The notes under the pieces were generated by a model. That model saw only the letters and a program-made list of their open reading frames with translations, had not been told where the DNA came from and ran no database searches. The position numbers were made by a program, and so were the translations under genes. 7,368 nucleotides of DNA from the NCBI GenBank assembly GCA_017380975.1, contig JAFOCX010000060.1, positions 1-7,368 on the forward strand, read 5' to 3'. Source of the DNA: Lachnospiraceae bacterium. GTDB lineage: Bacteria > Bacillota > Clostridia > Lachnospirales > Lachnospiraceae. Shown here piece after piece: positions 1-6,016 of the stretch (its first letter is position 1; each line of letters starts with the position of its first letter).

Positions 1-286
1 ATTTGCGCTATTAGGATTTGGAGTCATAATACCGCTATCGATGACCAAGTGATTTTCTAGTGTTTTTTGTAATCATTGGATTCCTACTTCGTCATGTCAG
101 TTGCCAATCCAAGAGATTTGAAGTTTTTTTCATGATTGATTAGCCAGCATATAATAAAATCTTTGTAGAAATCGTATATACACTCATTTTTGTTGCAATA
201 TGATTGGATTCTGGTGCCACTATTATAATCAAATATCCAATTCGACAAGTAAAACTTCCCCTCTTTGATTGGCCACCAACACTCTC
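1..286. other. AT-rich intergenic region, no complete gene seen
   Basis: This stretch lies beyond the MATE terminator and is visibly richer in A+T than the genes. No ORF with a ribosome binding site and no tRNA-like fold was found. On the plus strand two short hydrophobic reading frames adjoin. Frame 2 from the window edge reads FALLGFGVIIPLSMTK and stops at 50-52. Frame 3 from about 45 reads FLVFFVIIGFLLRHV, continues with a basic tail and stops at 141-143. This may be the decayed or frameshifted C-terminus of a membrane protein entering from the left, but it is too short to identify. The 7-bp inverted repeat attggat/atccaat at 203-209 and 235-241 has no assigned role. Confidence 0.4.
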
Positions 287-343
287 AAAAACAGAAAAAA
301 TCCCAGATTGGCAGGTTTTTCGAAAATCCCTGCCAACCCGGGA
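287..343 (-). terminator. Intrinsic terminator of the MATE gene
   Basis: Read on the minus strand, an 8-bp stem (cctgccaa at 329-336 with ttggcagg at 308-315) is extended by a second 4-bp stem (340-343 with 301-304) across a 3x3 internal loop. It is followed at once by U6 (300-295) and, after a short break, U5 (291-287). It begins 37 nt past the MATE stop codon. On the plus strand only four T residues follow a few bases later, so minus-strand activity is favoured. Confidence 0.8.
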
Positions 344-380
344 CTCTTTTAGCACCAAGTTGACTCAACAAAATGTCAGT

Positions 381-1733
381 TTACACACGCTCTCCGCGCA
401 CAAATCCATTTCTCCAGAACGCCCACAGCAGCTCCGCCACCATGACGCACCAGATGATCGGCTCACAGATGATCACTGCAAAGTATCCCATTTTCGGAAT
501 AATGAATACGGCAAACAAAATCTTTCCGACCATCTCGATCACGCTGGACATGATCGGGAGAAGTTTTTCACCGATTCCCTGAAGAGCACTTCTGGTCTGC
601 AGCAGCATACCCAGAATTGCAAGAAACGGACCGATCAAACGAAGGTACAGAACTGCATTTTCTAATACGATCGGATCTTTGGTGCCTGTCAGCCAGATGA
701 CCATTTGCTCTCCAAATGCCCAAAGCGCAACGGTGATCACTCCCGCCGCAAGCACATCATAGATGTAAGCATATTTCATGACTGTTACAATTCGTTCCCG
801 ATTTCCCGCACCCTTATTTTGAGAAACGAAGGTGGATACTGCCATGGAGGTCACATTGATCGCCAGACAGAACAAACTGTAAATCTTTCTTGCTGCCATA
901 TGCGCCACAATGGTCAGGGATCCAAAACCATTGATCGCATACTGCAGGATTACGGTACCAATGGAAACAATGCTTCCCATCAGCGCCATGGAAATTCCCT
1001 GCGCAAACAGCTCTTTCCACAAATCTGCATCAAAGTGGAAATGTTCTTTCTTAGGAACCAGCATCGGTGTCTTTTTCACAATATATGCTGCACAAAGGAC
1101 TGCAGAAACGGCCTGGGACATCACGGTTGCCAGAGCAGCGCCGCGCACGCCCATGGAAAACTGAACGATCATGACCAGATCCAAAAATACATTCAATATA
1201 GAAGAAACGATCAAAAATACCAGCGGCATAAAACTGTTTCCGATGGCTCGAAGCATTCCGGAACAGAGATTGTATGTCATCGTTATCGCCACACCGGATA
1301 CAATGGTCGACACATATAAATATGCTTCTTCTATGATATTTTCCGGTGTATGAAGCAATTCCAATATTGGTCTTAACAGGAGACCGCCAAAAACCGTAGC
1401 GACTGCAGCCACACACAAACCAATGCAAATGGAACTTGCCACAGAGCGTTTTAATTTATCCAGATCACCGGCACCGTAACTTCTTGCATTGACGATCGAC
1501 ATACCGCTTCCGATTCCCAGTGCAAATCCCACAATCAAGGAATAAATAGATGAACATGCTCCCATCGCAGCCAGAGAATCATCTCCCAGGTAATGACCGA
1601 TGATCATCGTATCGACCATATTGTAAAGCTGCTGAAACAAACTCGATATCAGCATCGGGATTGCAAAAAGCACCAGAGACTTCACGATCGGTCCATGTAA
1701 AAAATCGACTTTGAAGAATGTTTTCCCTTTCAT
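381..1733 (-). CDS. MATE-family multidrug/cation antiporter
   Basis: A 450-residue integral membrane protein of the multidrug and toxic compound extrusion family, expected to have 12 TM segments and to export organic cations or other drugs by Na+ or H+ antiport. Family features seen: an N-terminal TM1 with a Pro (P26), then VDTMIIGHYLGDDSLAAMG at about 40-58, SGMSIVNARSYGAGD at 76-90, LRAIGNSFMP at 161-170, NVFLDL at 181-186, FVSQNKGAGN at 302-311 (the matching position of the second half), and RSALQGIGEK at 381-390. Full length for the family. The ATG at 1733 is chosen because AGGGAG at 1744-1749 lies 10 nt upstream; extending to a TTG at 1772 would place the start in the terminator U-tract. 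It is transcribed alone from a promoter next to the aminotransferase stop codon, through a hairpin leader. The substrate cannot be predicted from the sequence. Confidence 0.93.
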   Translation of the reverse strand: MKGKTFFKVDFLHGPIVKSLVLFAIPMLISSLFQQLYNMVDTMIIGHYLGDDSLAAMGACSSIYSLIVGFALGIGSGMSIVNARSYGAGDLDKLKRSVASSICIGLCVAAVATVFGGLLLRPILELLHTPENIIEEAYLYVSTIVSGVAITMTYNLCSGMLRAIGNSFMPLVFLIVSSILNVFLDLVMIVQFSMGVRGAALATVMSQAVSAVLCAAYIVKKTPMLVPKKEHFHFDADLWKELFAQGISMALMGSIVSIGTVILQYAINGFGSLTIVAHMAARKIYSLFCLAINVTSMAVSTFVSQNKGAGNRERIVTVMKYAYIYDVLAAGVITVALWAFGEQMVIWLTGTKDPIVLENAVLYLRLIGPFLAILGMLLQTRSALQGIGEKLLPIMSSVIEMVGKILFAVFIIPKMGYFAVIICEPIIWCVMVAELLWAFWRNGFVRGERV

Positions 1734-1743
1734 TCTTGAATTT

Positions 1744-1749
1744 CTCCCT
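1744..1749 (-). promoter_or_regulatory. Ribosome binding site of the MATE gene (AGGGAG)
   Basis: AGGGAG with a 10-nt spacing fixes the start at 1733. The CAGGGAG around it could also pair with the CUCCUG of the leader hairpin's 5' arm (6 pairs, one bulged G), which would hide the site. That pairing is inference. Confidence 0.75.
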
Positions 1750-1765
1750 GTAAACTTACTCAGAC

Positions 1766-1811
1766 AAAACAAAGGCTCCGGAAACCTACACTACAGATTT
1801 CAGGAGCCTTT
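1766..1811 (-). terminator. Terminator after the aminotransferase gene, also in the MATE 5' leader
   Basis: Minus-strand reading: a 9-bp perfect stem (aaaggctcc at 1811-1803 with ggagccttt at 1779-1771), one mismatch, then four more pairs (1801-1798 with 1784-1781) and a 13-nt loop. The descending arm ends in UUU and continues G-UUUU (1770-1766). It stops transcripts coming from the aminotransferase, whose stop codon is 31 nt upstream. It also lies downstream of the MATE promoter at 1814-1842, so MATE transcripts would have to pass it. On the plus strand it is followed by TTTTCG, but no plus-strand gene feeds into it. Confidence 0.8.
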
Positions 1812-1813
1812 TC

Positions 1814-1842
1814 GTTATATCACATTCTTCAAAATGTGTCAA
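1814..1842 (-). promoter_or_regulatory. SigA-type promoter of the MATE gene
   Basis: Minus strand: a perfect -35 TTGACA (1842-1837), a 17-bp spacer, -10 TATAAC (1819-1814) and a TGn extended -10 motif. The -35 begins directly after the aminotransferase TAA (1845-1843). The predicted start is a G at about 1807-1808, which is the first G of the terminator stem. No other -10/-35 pair is visible between the hairpin and the MATE start codon. Confidence 0.75.
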
Positions 1843-3054
1843 TTATGCATTAAATACGTATTTGTCAAGACGGTCAAATGCCTCTTTCACTCTGGACATC
1901 GGAAGTGCCAGGTTCATACGGATCGCATTCTTCATAAAGAATGCCTCGCCGTTCTGCCAGTCAACACCAACCTCTAAACCTTTCTTTCTCAGTGTCTCGA
2001 AGTCCATGTTGTGCTCCTCTAACCACTCTGTGCAGTCAAGGAATAAGAGATATGTACCCTGCGGTTTGATGATCTTAACGCCTTTGAAATGCTCTTTGAT
2101 GAAGTCGTAACCGTAGTTTACATTCTCAGAAAGCACCTGGCAAAGCTCATCTACCCACTCGTGACCTTCCGGTTTATAAGCACCGATGAGGGCGTACATG
2201 GAAAGAAGGTTCATGGAGTTGTAGTGACCTAAGGACTCTTCTTTTAATAAACGGTCGTTGAGCCAGCTGTTGTATACAATGTGGTAGCTGCCAACCAGAC
2301 CAGCAAGGCTGAATGTCTTGGACGGAGCGTACATTGCGATCGTTCTCTGTTTTGCATCCTCAGATACGGACTGTGTCGGGATGTGCTTGTGACCATTTAA
2401 AAGGATATCGGACCAGATTTCATCGGAGATTACAAATACATCGTTGTTCTTGTAAACTTCCATTGCTTTCTCGATCTCCCACTTCTCCCAAACACGGCCG
2501 CTCGGGTTATGCGGAGAACAGAAGATTGCTGTGTGGATCTTATGCTCTTTTAATTTCTTGTCCATATCTTCGTAGTCCATGCGCCATACACCATTCTCAT
2601 CCTGGTATAACGGGCTGTGAACTGCTTCGAAACCGTTGTTCTTTAAGATGTTTGTGAAACCAATATAGCATGGAGAATGAACAAGGATCTTGTCACCCTG
2701 AGACGCCAGAATGCGAAGTGCACTTGTAACACCGCCAAGAACACCATTCTCATAACCAATGTGTTCCGGTTTTAATCCTGTTACACCGTTTCTCTTGCTC
2801 TGCCAGTCGATAATGCTCTGGAAGTATTCCTCACGCGGTCTGAAATAACCGAATGTCGGATGTTTCACACGTTCGATGATCGCTTCCTGGATTGTCGGAA
2901 CAACCGCGAAGTTCATATCTGCGATCCACATCGGAATGTGATCGAAGCCCGGTTTTAATTCAAATCCGGAACGATACGGAGAATCCGGAGCCGGATCTAC
3001 CGCGATGGAGTCTTTTCCGTGACGGTCAATAATACTGGTAAAATCGTATTTCAT
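1843..3054 (-). CDS. MalY/PatB-type PLP-dependent aminotransferase or C-S lyase
   Basis: A 403-residue fold-type I PLP enzyme of the aminotransferase class I/II MalY/PatB subgroup. Members are typically cystathionine beta-lyases or cysteine-S-conjugate C-S lyases, some with transaminase activity. Seen: MWIADMNF at 42-49 (the subgroup signature, usually ADMDF), SPHNPSGRVW at 180-189, VISDEIWSD at 208-216 with D211 positioned for the pyridine nitrogen, APSKTFSLAGL at 243-253 with K246 as the Schiff-base lysine, and R379 (AIRMNLA) as the likely carboxylate-binding arginine. Length fits the family (about 390-400). The ATG at 3054 is preferred over the one at 3075 because AAGGAG (3065-3070) lies between them, 10 nt before 3054. 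It has its own promoter and terminator. The exact substrate is unclear; a lyase role in sulfur amino acid metabolism is the family-based expectation. Confidence 0.9.
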   Translation of the reverse strand: MKYDFTSIIDRHGKDSIAVDPAPDSPYRSGFELKPGFDHIPMWIADMNFAVVPTIQEAIIERVKHPTFGYFRPREEYFQSIIDWQSKRNGVTGLKPEHIGYENGVLGGVTSALRILASQGDKILVHSPCYIGFTNILKNNGFEAVHSPLYQDENGVWRMDYEDMDKKLKEHKIHTAIFCSPHNPSGRVWEKWEIEKAMEVYKNNDVFVISDEIWSDILLNGHKHIPTQSVSEDAKQRTIAMYAPSKTFSLAGLVGSYHIVYNSWLNDRLLKEESLGHYNSMNLLSMYALIGAYKPEGHEWVDELCQVLSENVNYGYDFIKEHFKGVKIIKPQGTYLLFLDCTEWLEEHNMDFETLRKKGLEVGVDWQNGEAFFMKNAIRMNLALPMSRVKEAFDRLDKYVFNA

Positions 3055-3064
3055 TATATATTTT

Positions 3065-3070
3065 CTCCTT
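3065..3070 (-). promoter_or_regulatory. Ribosome binding site deciding the aminotransferase start
   Basis: AAGGAG lies 10 nt upstream of the ATG at 3054. The alternative ATG at 3075 would put this site inside the coding region and has no comparable site in front of it. Confidence 0.8.
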
Positions 3071-3076
3071 CCCATT

Positions 3077-3093
3077 ACCGCATAGTCTGCGGT
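3077..3093 (-). repeat. Small inverted repeat in the aminotransferase leader
   Basis: A perfect 6-bp dyad, accgca (3077-3082) and tgcggt (3088-3093), with a 5-nt loop. It sits in the predicted 5' UTR, 6 nt upstream of the ribosome binding site and downstream of the predicted transcription start. It could be an mRNA hairpin or an operator. No U-tract follows, so it is not a terminator. Confidence 0.4.
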
Positions 3094-3119
3094 TTATGAA
3101 ACAATAATTCCCAACTTTT

Positions 3120-3148
3120 ATCATAACATATTTTGGTATTTTCAACAA
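3120..3148 (-). promoter_or_regulatory. Promoter of the aminotransferase gene
   Basis: Minus strand: -10 TATGAT (3125-3120) with a TGT extended -10 just upstream. The -35 region is poor (TTGTTG, 3148-3143) at 17 bp. TTGAAA three bases downstream is an alternative -35 but pairs only with a weaker -10 (GATAAA). It lies just after the EamA terminator, which supports a separate transcription unit. Predicted leader is about 60 nt. Confidence 0.55.
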
Positions 3149-3150
3149 GT

Positions 3151-3188
3151 AAAAAAAGACCGCCGGACACCTTTGTCTGACGGTCTTT
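3151..3188 (-). terminator. Intrinsic terminator of the EamA transporter gene
   Basis: Minus strand: an 8-bp stem (aaagaccg at 3188-3181 with cggtcttt at 3162-3155) continued by a G-U pair, a C-G pair, one mismatch and four more pairs, with an aagg loop. The descending arm runs into a seven-base U-tract (3157-3151). It starts 3 nt after the EamA stop codon. Confidence 0.9.
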
Positions 3189-3191
3189 CCA

Positions 3192-4070
3192 TTATTTCTT
3201 TCCGATTAATTCTCCCACCATCGTGGAACCAAGGATCAGCACCGCACCTGCAATGCTGTAAACTGTCAGCGGTTCTCCGAGAATGATCGCTGATAAAATG
3301 ATCGTGATCACCGGATCTACGTAACTGACCAGCGCAATGGTCTGTCCTTCCACGTACGGAACTGCTCCAAAATACAGTTTGTACGCAATACCTGTATGTA
3401 AAATACCGACAAACACTAACATCGCCACATGGGACGGCTCCCATGCGATCGCGCCAAGGTTTTCTGTCAACAGAACATATGGAAGCAATACCACAGCTAC
3501 CGTACCAAGCTGCATCACAGTACAGTCATTGGCCGGAATATCTTTGATAAATTTGTTGAGCAATACAACGGTTGCGTAAAGAACCGCTGCGCCGCAAGCC
3601 AGTAAGATTCCTGTAAACTGACCGCCTGCTGCATTGCCCTGGAACACACCGGAGATCAATGCCATACCAAGAAGCGCTGCACCTACACAAGCTAACTTCA
3701 TTCCTGTCAGTTTCTCCTTCAGAACGATCGGAGATGCCAGGGTCACAAATACCGGGGACAGATAATAACACAAAGTCGCTGTCGATACCGGAATGTATTT
3801 GTAAGCTTCAAATAATAAGATCCAGTTTACGCCGATCGCCACACCGGACAAGATCAGCAGTTTTAAGTTCTTTTTAATTGCCGGAACGTCCAGCGCCTTC
3901 TTCGACACAGCTGCTGTCAATAACAGGAAAATGGAACCAATGATGCCGCGTCCCAGTGCGATTACCGCAGACGGAAACGGAATACTCTTAATGAAGATAC
4001 CGACCGTACCGAAAATTGCCATGGATGCGATCATTCTTCCCAACGCAGCCATATGTTTGTTACTGTTCAT
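3192..4070 (-). CDS. EamA/DMT-superfamily transporter
   Basis: A 292-residue membrane protein of the drug/metabolite transporter superfamily, expected to have 10 TM helices in two tandem EamA repeats. First repeat: about 10-140, with FEAYKYIPVSTATLCYYLSP at 87-106 and a conserved VLKEKLT at 116-122 at its end. Second repeat: about 152-286, with the matching GAVPYVEGQTIALVSYVDPV at 235-254 and IILGEPLT at 262-269. Full length. Members export amino acids, their analogues or other small metabolites; the substrate here is not predictable. The start at 4070 has GAGGAG (4082-4087) 11 bp upstream (counted from the AGGAG core). It is transcribed divergently from the aroD cluster with a gap of 187 bp between the start codons, so the two may be co-regulated. 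That link is inference. Confidence 0.92.
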   Translation of the reverse strand: MNSNKHMAALGRMIASMAIFGTVGIFIKSIPFPSAVIALGRGIIGSIFLLLTAAVSKKALDVPAIKKNLKLLILSGVAIGVNWILLFEAYKYIPVSTATLCYYLSPVFVTLASPIVLKEKLTGMKLACVGAALLGMALISGVFQGNAAGGQFTGILLACGAAVLYATVVLLNKFIKDIPANDCTVMQLGTVAVVLLPYVLLTENLGAIAWEPSHVAMLVFVGILHTGIAYKLYFGAVPYVEGQTIALVSYVDPVITIILSAIILGEPLTVYSIAGAVLILGSTMVGELIGKK

Positions 4071-4102
4071 ACTCTCTACTACTCCTCAAGTATTTTTCAC
4101 CT

Positions 4103-4131
4103 ATTATATCGACTTCTCTCGCACCCATCAA
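4103..4131 (-). promoter_or_regulatory. Promoter of the EamA transporter gene
   Basis: Minus strand: -35 TTGATG (4131-4126, four of six consensus bases), exactly 17 bp, then a perfect -10 TATAAT (4108-4103). The predicted start at about 4096 gives a leader of about 25 nt that contains the ribosome binding site. Confidence 0.75.
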
Positions 4132-4133
4132 GT

Positions 4134-4161
4134 TCTTTTTATAAAAGATTATTTCGCATAA
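4134..4161. promoter_or_regulatory. Candidate operator dyads between divergent promoters
   Basis: Two adjacent small dyads lie just upstream of the EamA -35 element and 36 bp before the aroD -35: tctttt/aaaaga (4134-4139 and 4143-4148, 3-bp centre) and ttat/ataa (4149-4152 and 4158-4161, 5-bp centre). The second fits the loose T-N11-A pattern of LysR-type regulator sites. Short AT-rich dyads occur by chance and no regulator gene is in the window, so this is a suggestion only. Confidence 0.25.
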
Positions 4162-4197
4162 GAAACCTCTTGATAATCCATCTCATTTTAGTGAATA

Positions 4198-4226
4198 TTG
4201 ACAATTCCATTCTTTCCCTTTATACT
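4198..4226 (+). promoter_or_regulatory. SigA-type promoter of the aroD cluster
   Basis: A perfect -35 TTGACA (4198-4203), a 17-bp spacer and -10 TATACT (4221-4226, one mismatch). The predicted start near 4233 leaves a leader of about 25 nt. The TTG at 4198, which could otherwise extend the aroD frame, is part of this -35, so that longer start is excluded. Confidence 0.8.
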
Positions 4227-4242
4227 AGCTATAGAAAAAAAT

Positions 4243-4248
4243 GAGGTG
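4243..4248 (+). promoter_or_regulatory. Ribosome binding site deciding the aroD start
   Basis: GAGGTG lies 9 nt upstream of the ATG at 4258. It is the only good site between the predicted transcription start and the conserved part of the protein. Confidence 0.75.
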
Positions 4249-4257
4249 AAAATACCG

Positions 4258-5013
4258 ATGGAACGCGTAGTTCAAGTCAGAAACCTGACACTTGGTGAAG
4301 GTCTTCCAAAGATCTGCATTCCTCTTACGGATTCGGATCTGCATAACCTGCTTCGATCTGCACAGACACTCCAAACCGGTCCCTGCGACCTGGTGGAATG
4401 GCGTGCGGATTTTTATGGTGATTTCAGAAATAAATCCCTCTGTCTGGAAGTTCTGTATGCACTCCGCGAGATCCTCGGCGATATCCCTCTTTTGTTTACA
4501 ATCCGCACTGCCAACGAAGGCGGACAGGCGGATATTCCGACGGAAGAATACGAAGCGATCAATCTTGCTGTGATCGAAAGCGGTCTGGCTGATCTGGTGG
4601 ATGTAGAACTTTCCAGAGGCGCGGATGTTATGACCCGGCTTTGCAGCTCTGCCCATCTCACAGATACCACAAAGATCGTCGCTTCCAAGCACGACTTTAC
4701 AAAAACTCCTCCGGAAACGGAACTTGTGTCCGATCTTTGCCGGATGCAGGACCTTGGTGCAGACATCGTGAAATACGCAGTTATGCCTAATTCCGAACGT
4801 GATGTCCTGACCCTGCTCTCTGCCACGGTTACCATGAAAGAACAGCATAGGGATACCCCGGTGATCACCATGTCCATGGGACGTTTAGGTGTGATCAGCC
4901 GTGTATGCGGATCCTTTACCGGCTCCTCTGTCACATTCGGAACGGCCGGACAGGCTTCGGCGCCCGGACAGCTGCCGGCTGACAGGTTGAAATCGTTTCT
5001 GGACTATTTATAA
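4258..5013 (+). CDS. aroD: Type I 3-dehydroquinate dehydratase
   Basis: A 251-residue (beta/alpha)8 class I enzyme that dehydrates 3-dehydroquinate to 3-dehydroshikimate through a lysine Schiff base, with syn elimination. Nearly the same length as E. coli AroD (252). All known active-site positions are seen: E47 and R49 (VEWRADF), R83 and E87 (TIRTANEGG), H145 (SKHDFTKTP), K172 (DIVKYAVMP, Schiff base), R215 (GVISR), S234 and Q238 (ASAPGQLP). These match E. coli/Salmonella E46, R48, R82, E86, H143, K170, R213, S232 and Q236. It is the first gene of a plus-strand cluster, 19 nt before the next gene. No other shikimate gene is adjacent, so it may serve quinate/dehydroquinate use or be a second copy besides a biosynthetic one. 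Activity is well supported; the pathway role is not. Confidence 0.95.
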   Translation: MERVVQVRNLTLGEGLPKICIPLTDSDLHNLLRSAQTLQTGPCDLVEWRADFYGDFRNKSLCLEVLYALREILGDIPLLFTIRTANEGGQADIPTEEYEAINLAVIESGLADLVDVELSRGADVMTRLCSSAHLTDTTKIVASKHDFTKTPPETELVSDLCRMQDLGADIVKYAVMPNSERDVLTLLSATVTMKEQHRDTPVITMSMGRLGVISRVCGSFTGSSVTFGTAGQASAPGQLPADRLKSFLDYL

Positions 5014-5032
5014 GATTGGAGGTAAGAACCCA

Positions 5033-5983
5033 ATGAACAAAAAAACGGTTGTTTTAAATGCAGCAAAGATGAATTATGACGGAAATCTGGATTTTTCCAT
5101 TCTTTCCGATGATGTGACTGTATATGATGATACCACTCCGGAGCAGCTTTTAGAGCGCATTCAGAGTGCAGGCGTTGTTGTTACAAAAGAAATGCCGGTA
5201 AGCGGAGACCTGATCCGCCAGTTCCCGGACTCTGTGAAGATCATCTGCGAAGCCGGAACCGGCTATAACAATATTGATCTGGCTGCCGCAAGAGAAAAAG
5301 GGATCATTGTCTGCAATGTACCGTCCTACAGCTCTGAGCGCGTGGCACACACAGCCATCATGATGATCCTGAACTTAAGTTCCACCATGCAGACACAGAT
5401 GAAGATGCTTGCCAAAGGTGATCACAGCAACTTCACAAAACACCTTCAGGTTCCGCACGTGGAAGTAAACGGCAAAACCCTCGGTATCATCGGTGCCGGA
5501 AACATCGGCCGTGCAGTGATCAAGATCGCCAAAGCGCTCGATATGGACATTCTCGTTTACACAAGAACTCCGCGTGAAGATTCCGACGGTATCCGTTACG
5601 TGGATCTGGACACATTATTAGCGAACAGTGATTATATTTCTCTCCACTGTCCACTGACACCGCAGACCAGACACATTATCAACAAAGAGACCTTGTCCAA
5701 GATGAAACCTTCCGCATTCCTTGTAAATACTTCCCGCGGTGCTCTGGTAGATGAACCGGCACTGATCGAAGCATTGCAGAATGGTGTGATCGCGGGCGCT
5801 GCCCTGGATGTTCAGGAAACAGAGCCGCCGGCGGACGACAATCCGCTCTACACTCTGGACAATGTGATCCTGACCCCACACATGGGTTGGAAAGGTCTCG
5901 AAACACGCCAGAGACTGGTTTCCATTCTCGATGGCAATATCAAGGCATTTTTTGCAGGAAATCCAAGAAACGTAGTTTCTTAA
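5033..5983 (+). CDS. D-2-hydroxyacid dehydrogenase, glycerate dehydrogenase/hydroxypyruvate reductase type
   Basis: A 316-residue enzyme of the D-isomer-specific 2-hydroxyacid dehydrogenase family, which interconverts 2-oxoacids and D-2-hydroxyacids with NAD(P)H. Seen: GTGYNNID at 75-82, a Rossmann GAGNIG at 154-159, and the catalytic trio R235 (NTSRGALVD), E264 (DVQETEPP) and H283 (LTPHMGW). The Trp after the catalytic His (TPHxxW) recalls glycerate dehydrogenases. The end of strand beta-2 reads VYTRTPRE (175-182), with Thr-Arg where NAD enzymes usually have Asp, which hints at NADP(H) preference (inference). TTGGAGG (5016-5022) is 10 nt before the ATG, 19 nt after aroD, so it is very likely co-transcribed. 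The substrate is unknown; hydroxypyruvate/glyoxylate is the family guess. Confidence 0.9.
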   Translation: MNKKTVVLNAAKMNYDGNLDFSILSDDVTVYDDTTPEQLLERIQSAGVVVTKEMPVSGDLIRQFPDSVKIICEAGTGYNNIDLAAAREKGIIVCNVPSYSSERVAHTAIMMILNLSSTMQTQMKMLAKGDHSNFTKHLQVPHVEVNGKTLGIIGAGNIGRAVIKIAKALDMDILVYTRTPREDSDGIRYVDLDTLLANSDYISLHCPLTPQTRHIINKETLSKMKPSAFLVNTSRGALVDEPALIEALQNGVIAGAALDVQETEPPADDNPLYTLDNVILTPHMGWKGLETRQRLVSILDGNIKAFFAGNPRNVVS

Positions 5984-6016
5984 AAATATATTTTTCATAA
6001 CAGGAGGAATTTTTCC

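Noticed and set aside
201..229. Promoter around TATAAT at 224-229 (plus) or its near-mirror on the minus strand
   Set aside because: The -10 matches are good, but no -35 lies at a proper distance on either strand and no gene follows.
140..358. Minus-strand frame of 72 codons downstream of MATE
   Set aside because: It begins upstream of and crosses the terminator hairpin and U-tract, so it would not be transcribed efficiently, and it has no convincing ribosome binding site or family resemblance.
204..665. Plus-strand frame of 153 codons
   Set aside because: It runs through the MATE terminator and then antisense to the MATE coding region, has no ribosome binding site and its translation is low-complexity and rich in His, Gln and Asp without a recognisable domain.
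705..1319. Plus-strand frame of 204 codons opposite MATE
   Set aside because: Antisense shadow of a clearly conserved transporter. The His/Asn/Arg-rich translation is what reverse-complemented membrane-protein codons give.
4241..4249. Minimal upstream ORF ATG-AGG-TGA before aroD
   Set aside because: It has no ribosome binding site of its own and overlaps the aroD site, so it is more likely a chance ATG within the Shine-Dalgarno region.
4225..4934. Two overlapping minus-strand frames (207 and 173 codons) opposite aroD
   Set aside because: They lie antisense to a protein with every catalytic residue conserved. Neither has a ribosome binding site or recognisable motif.
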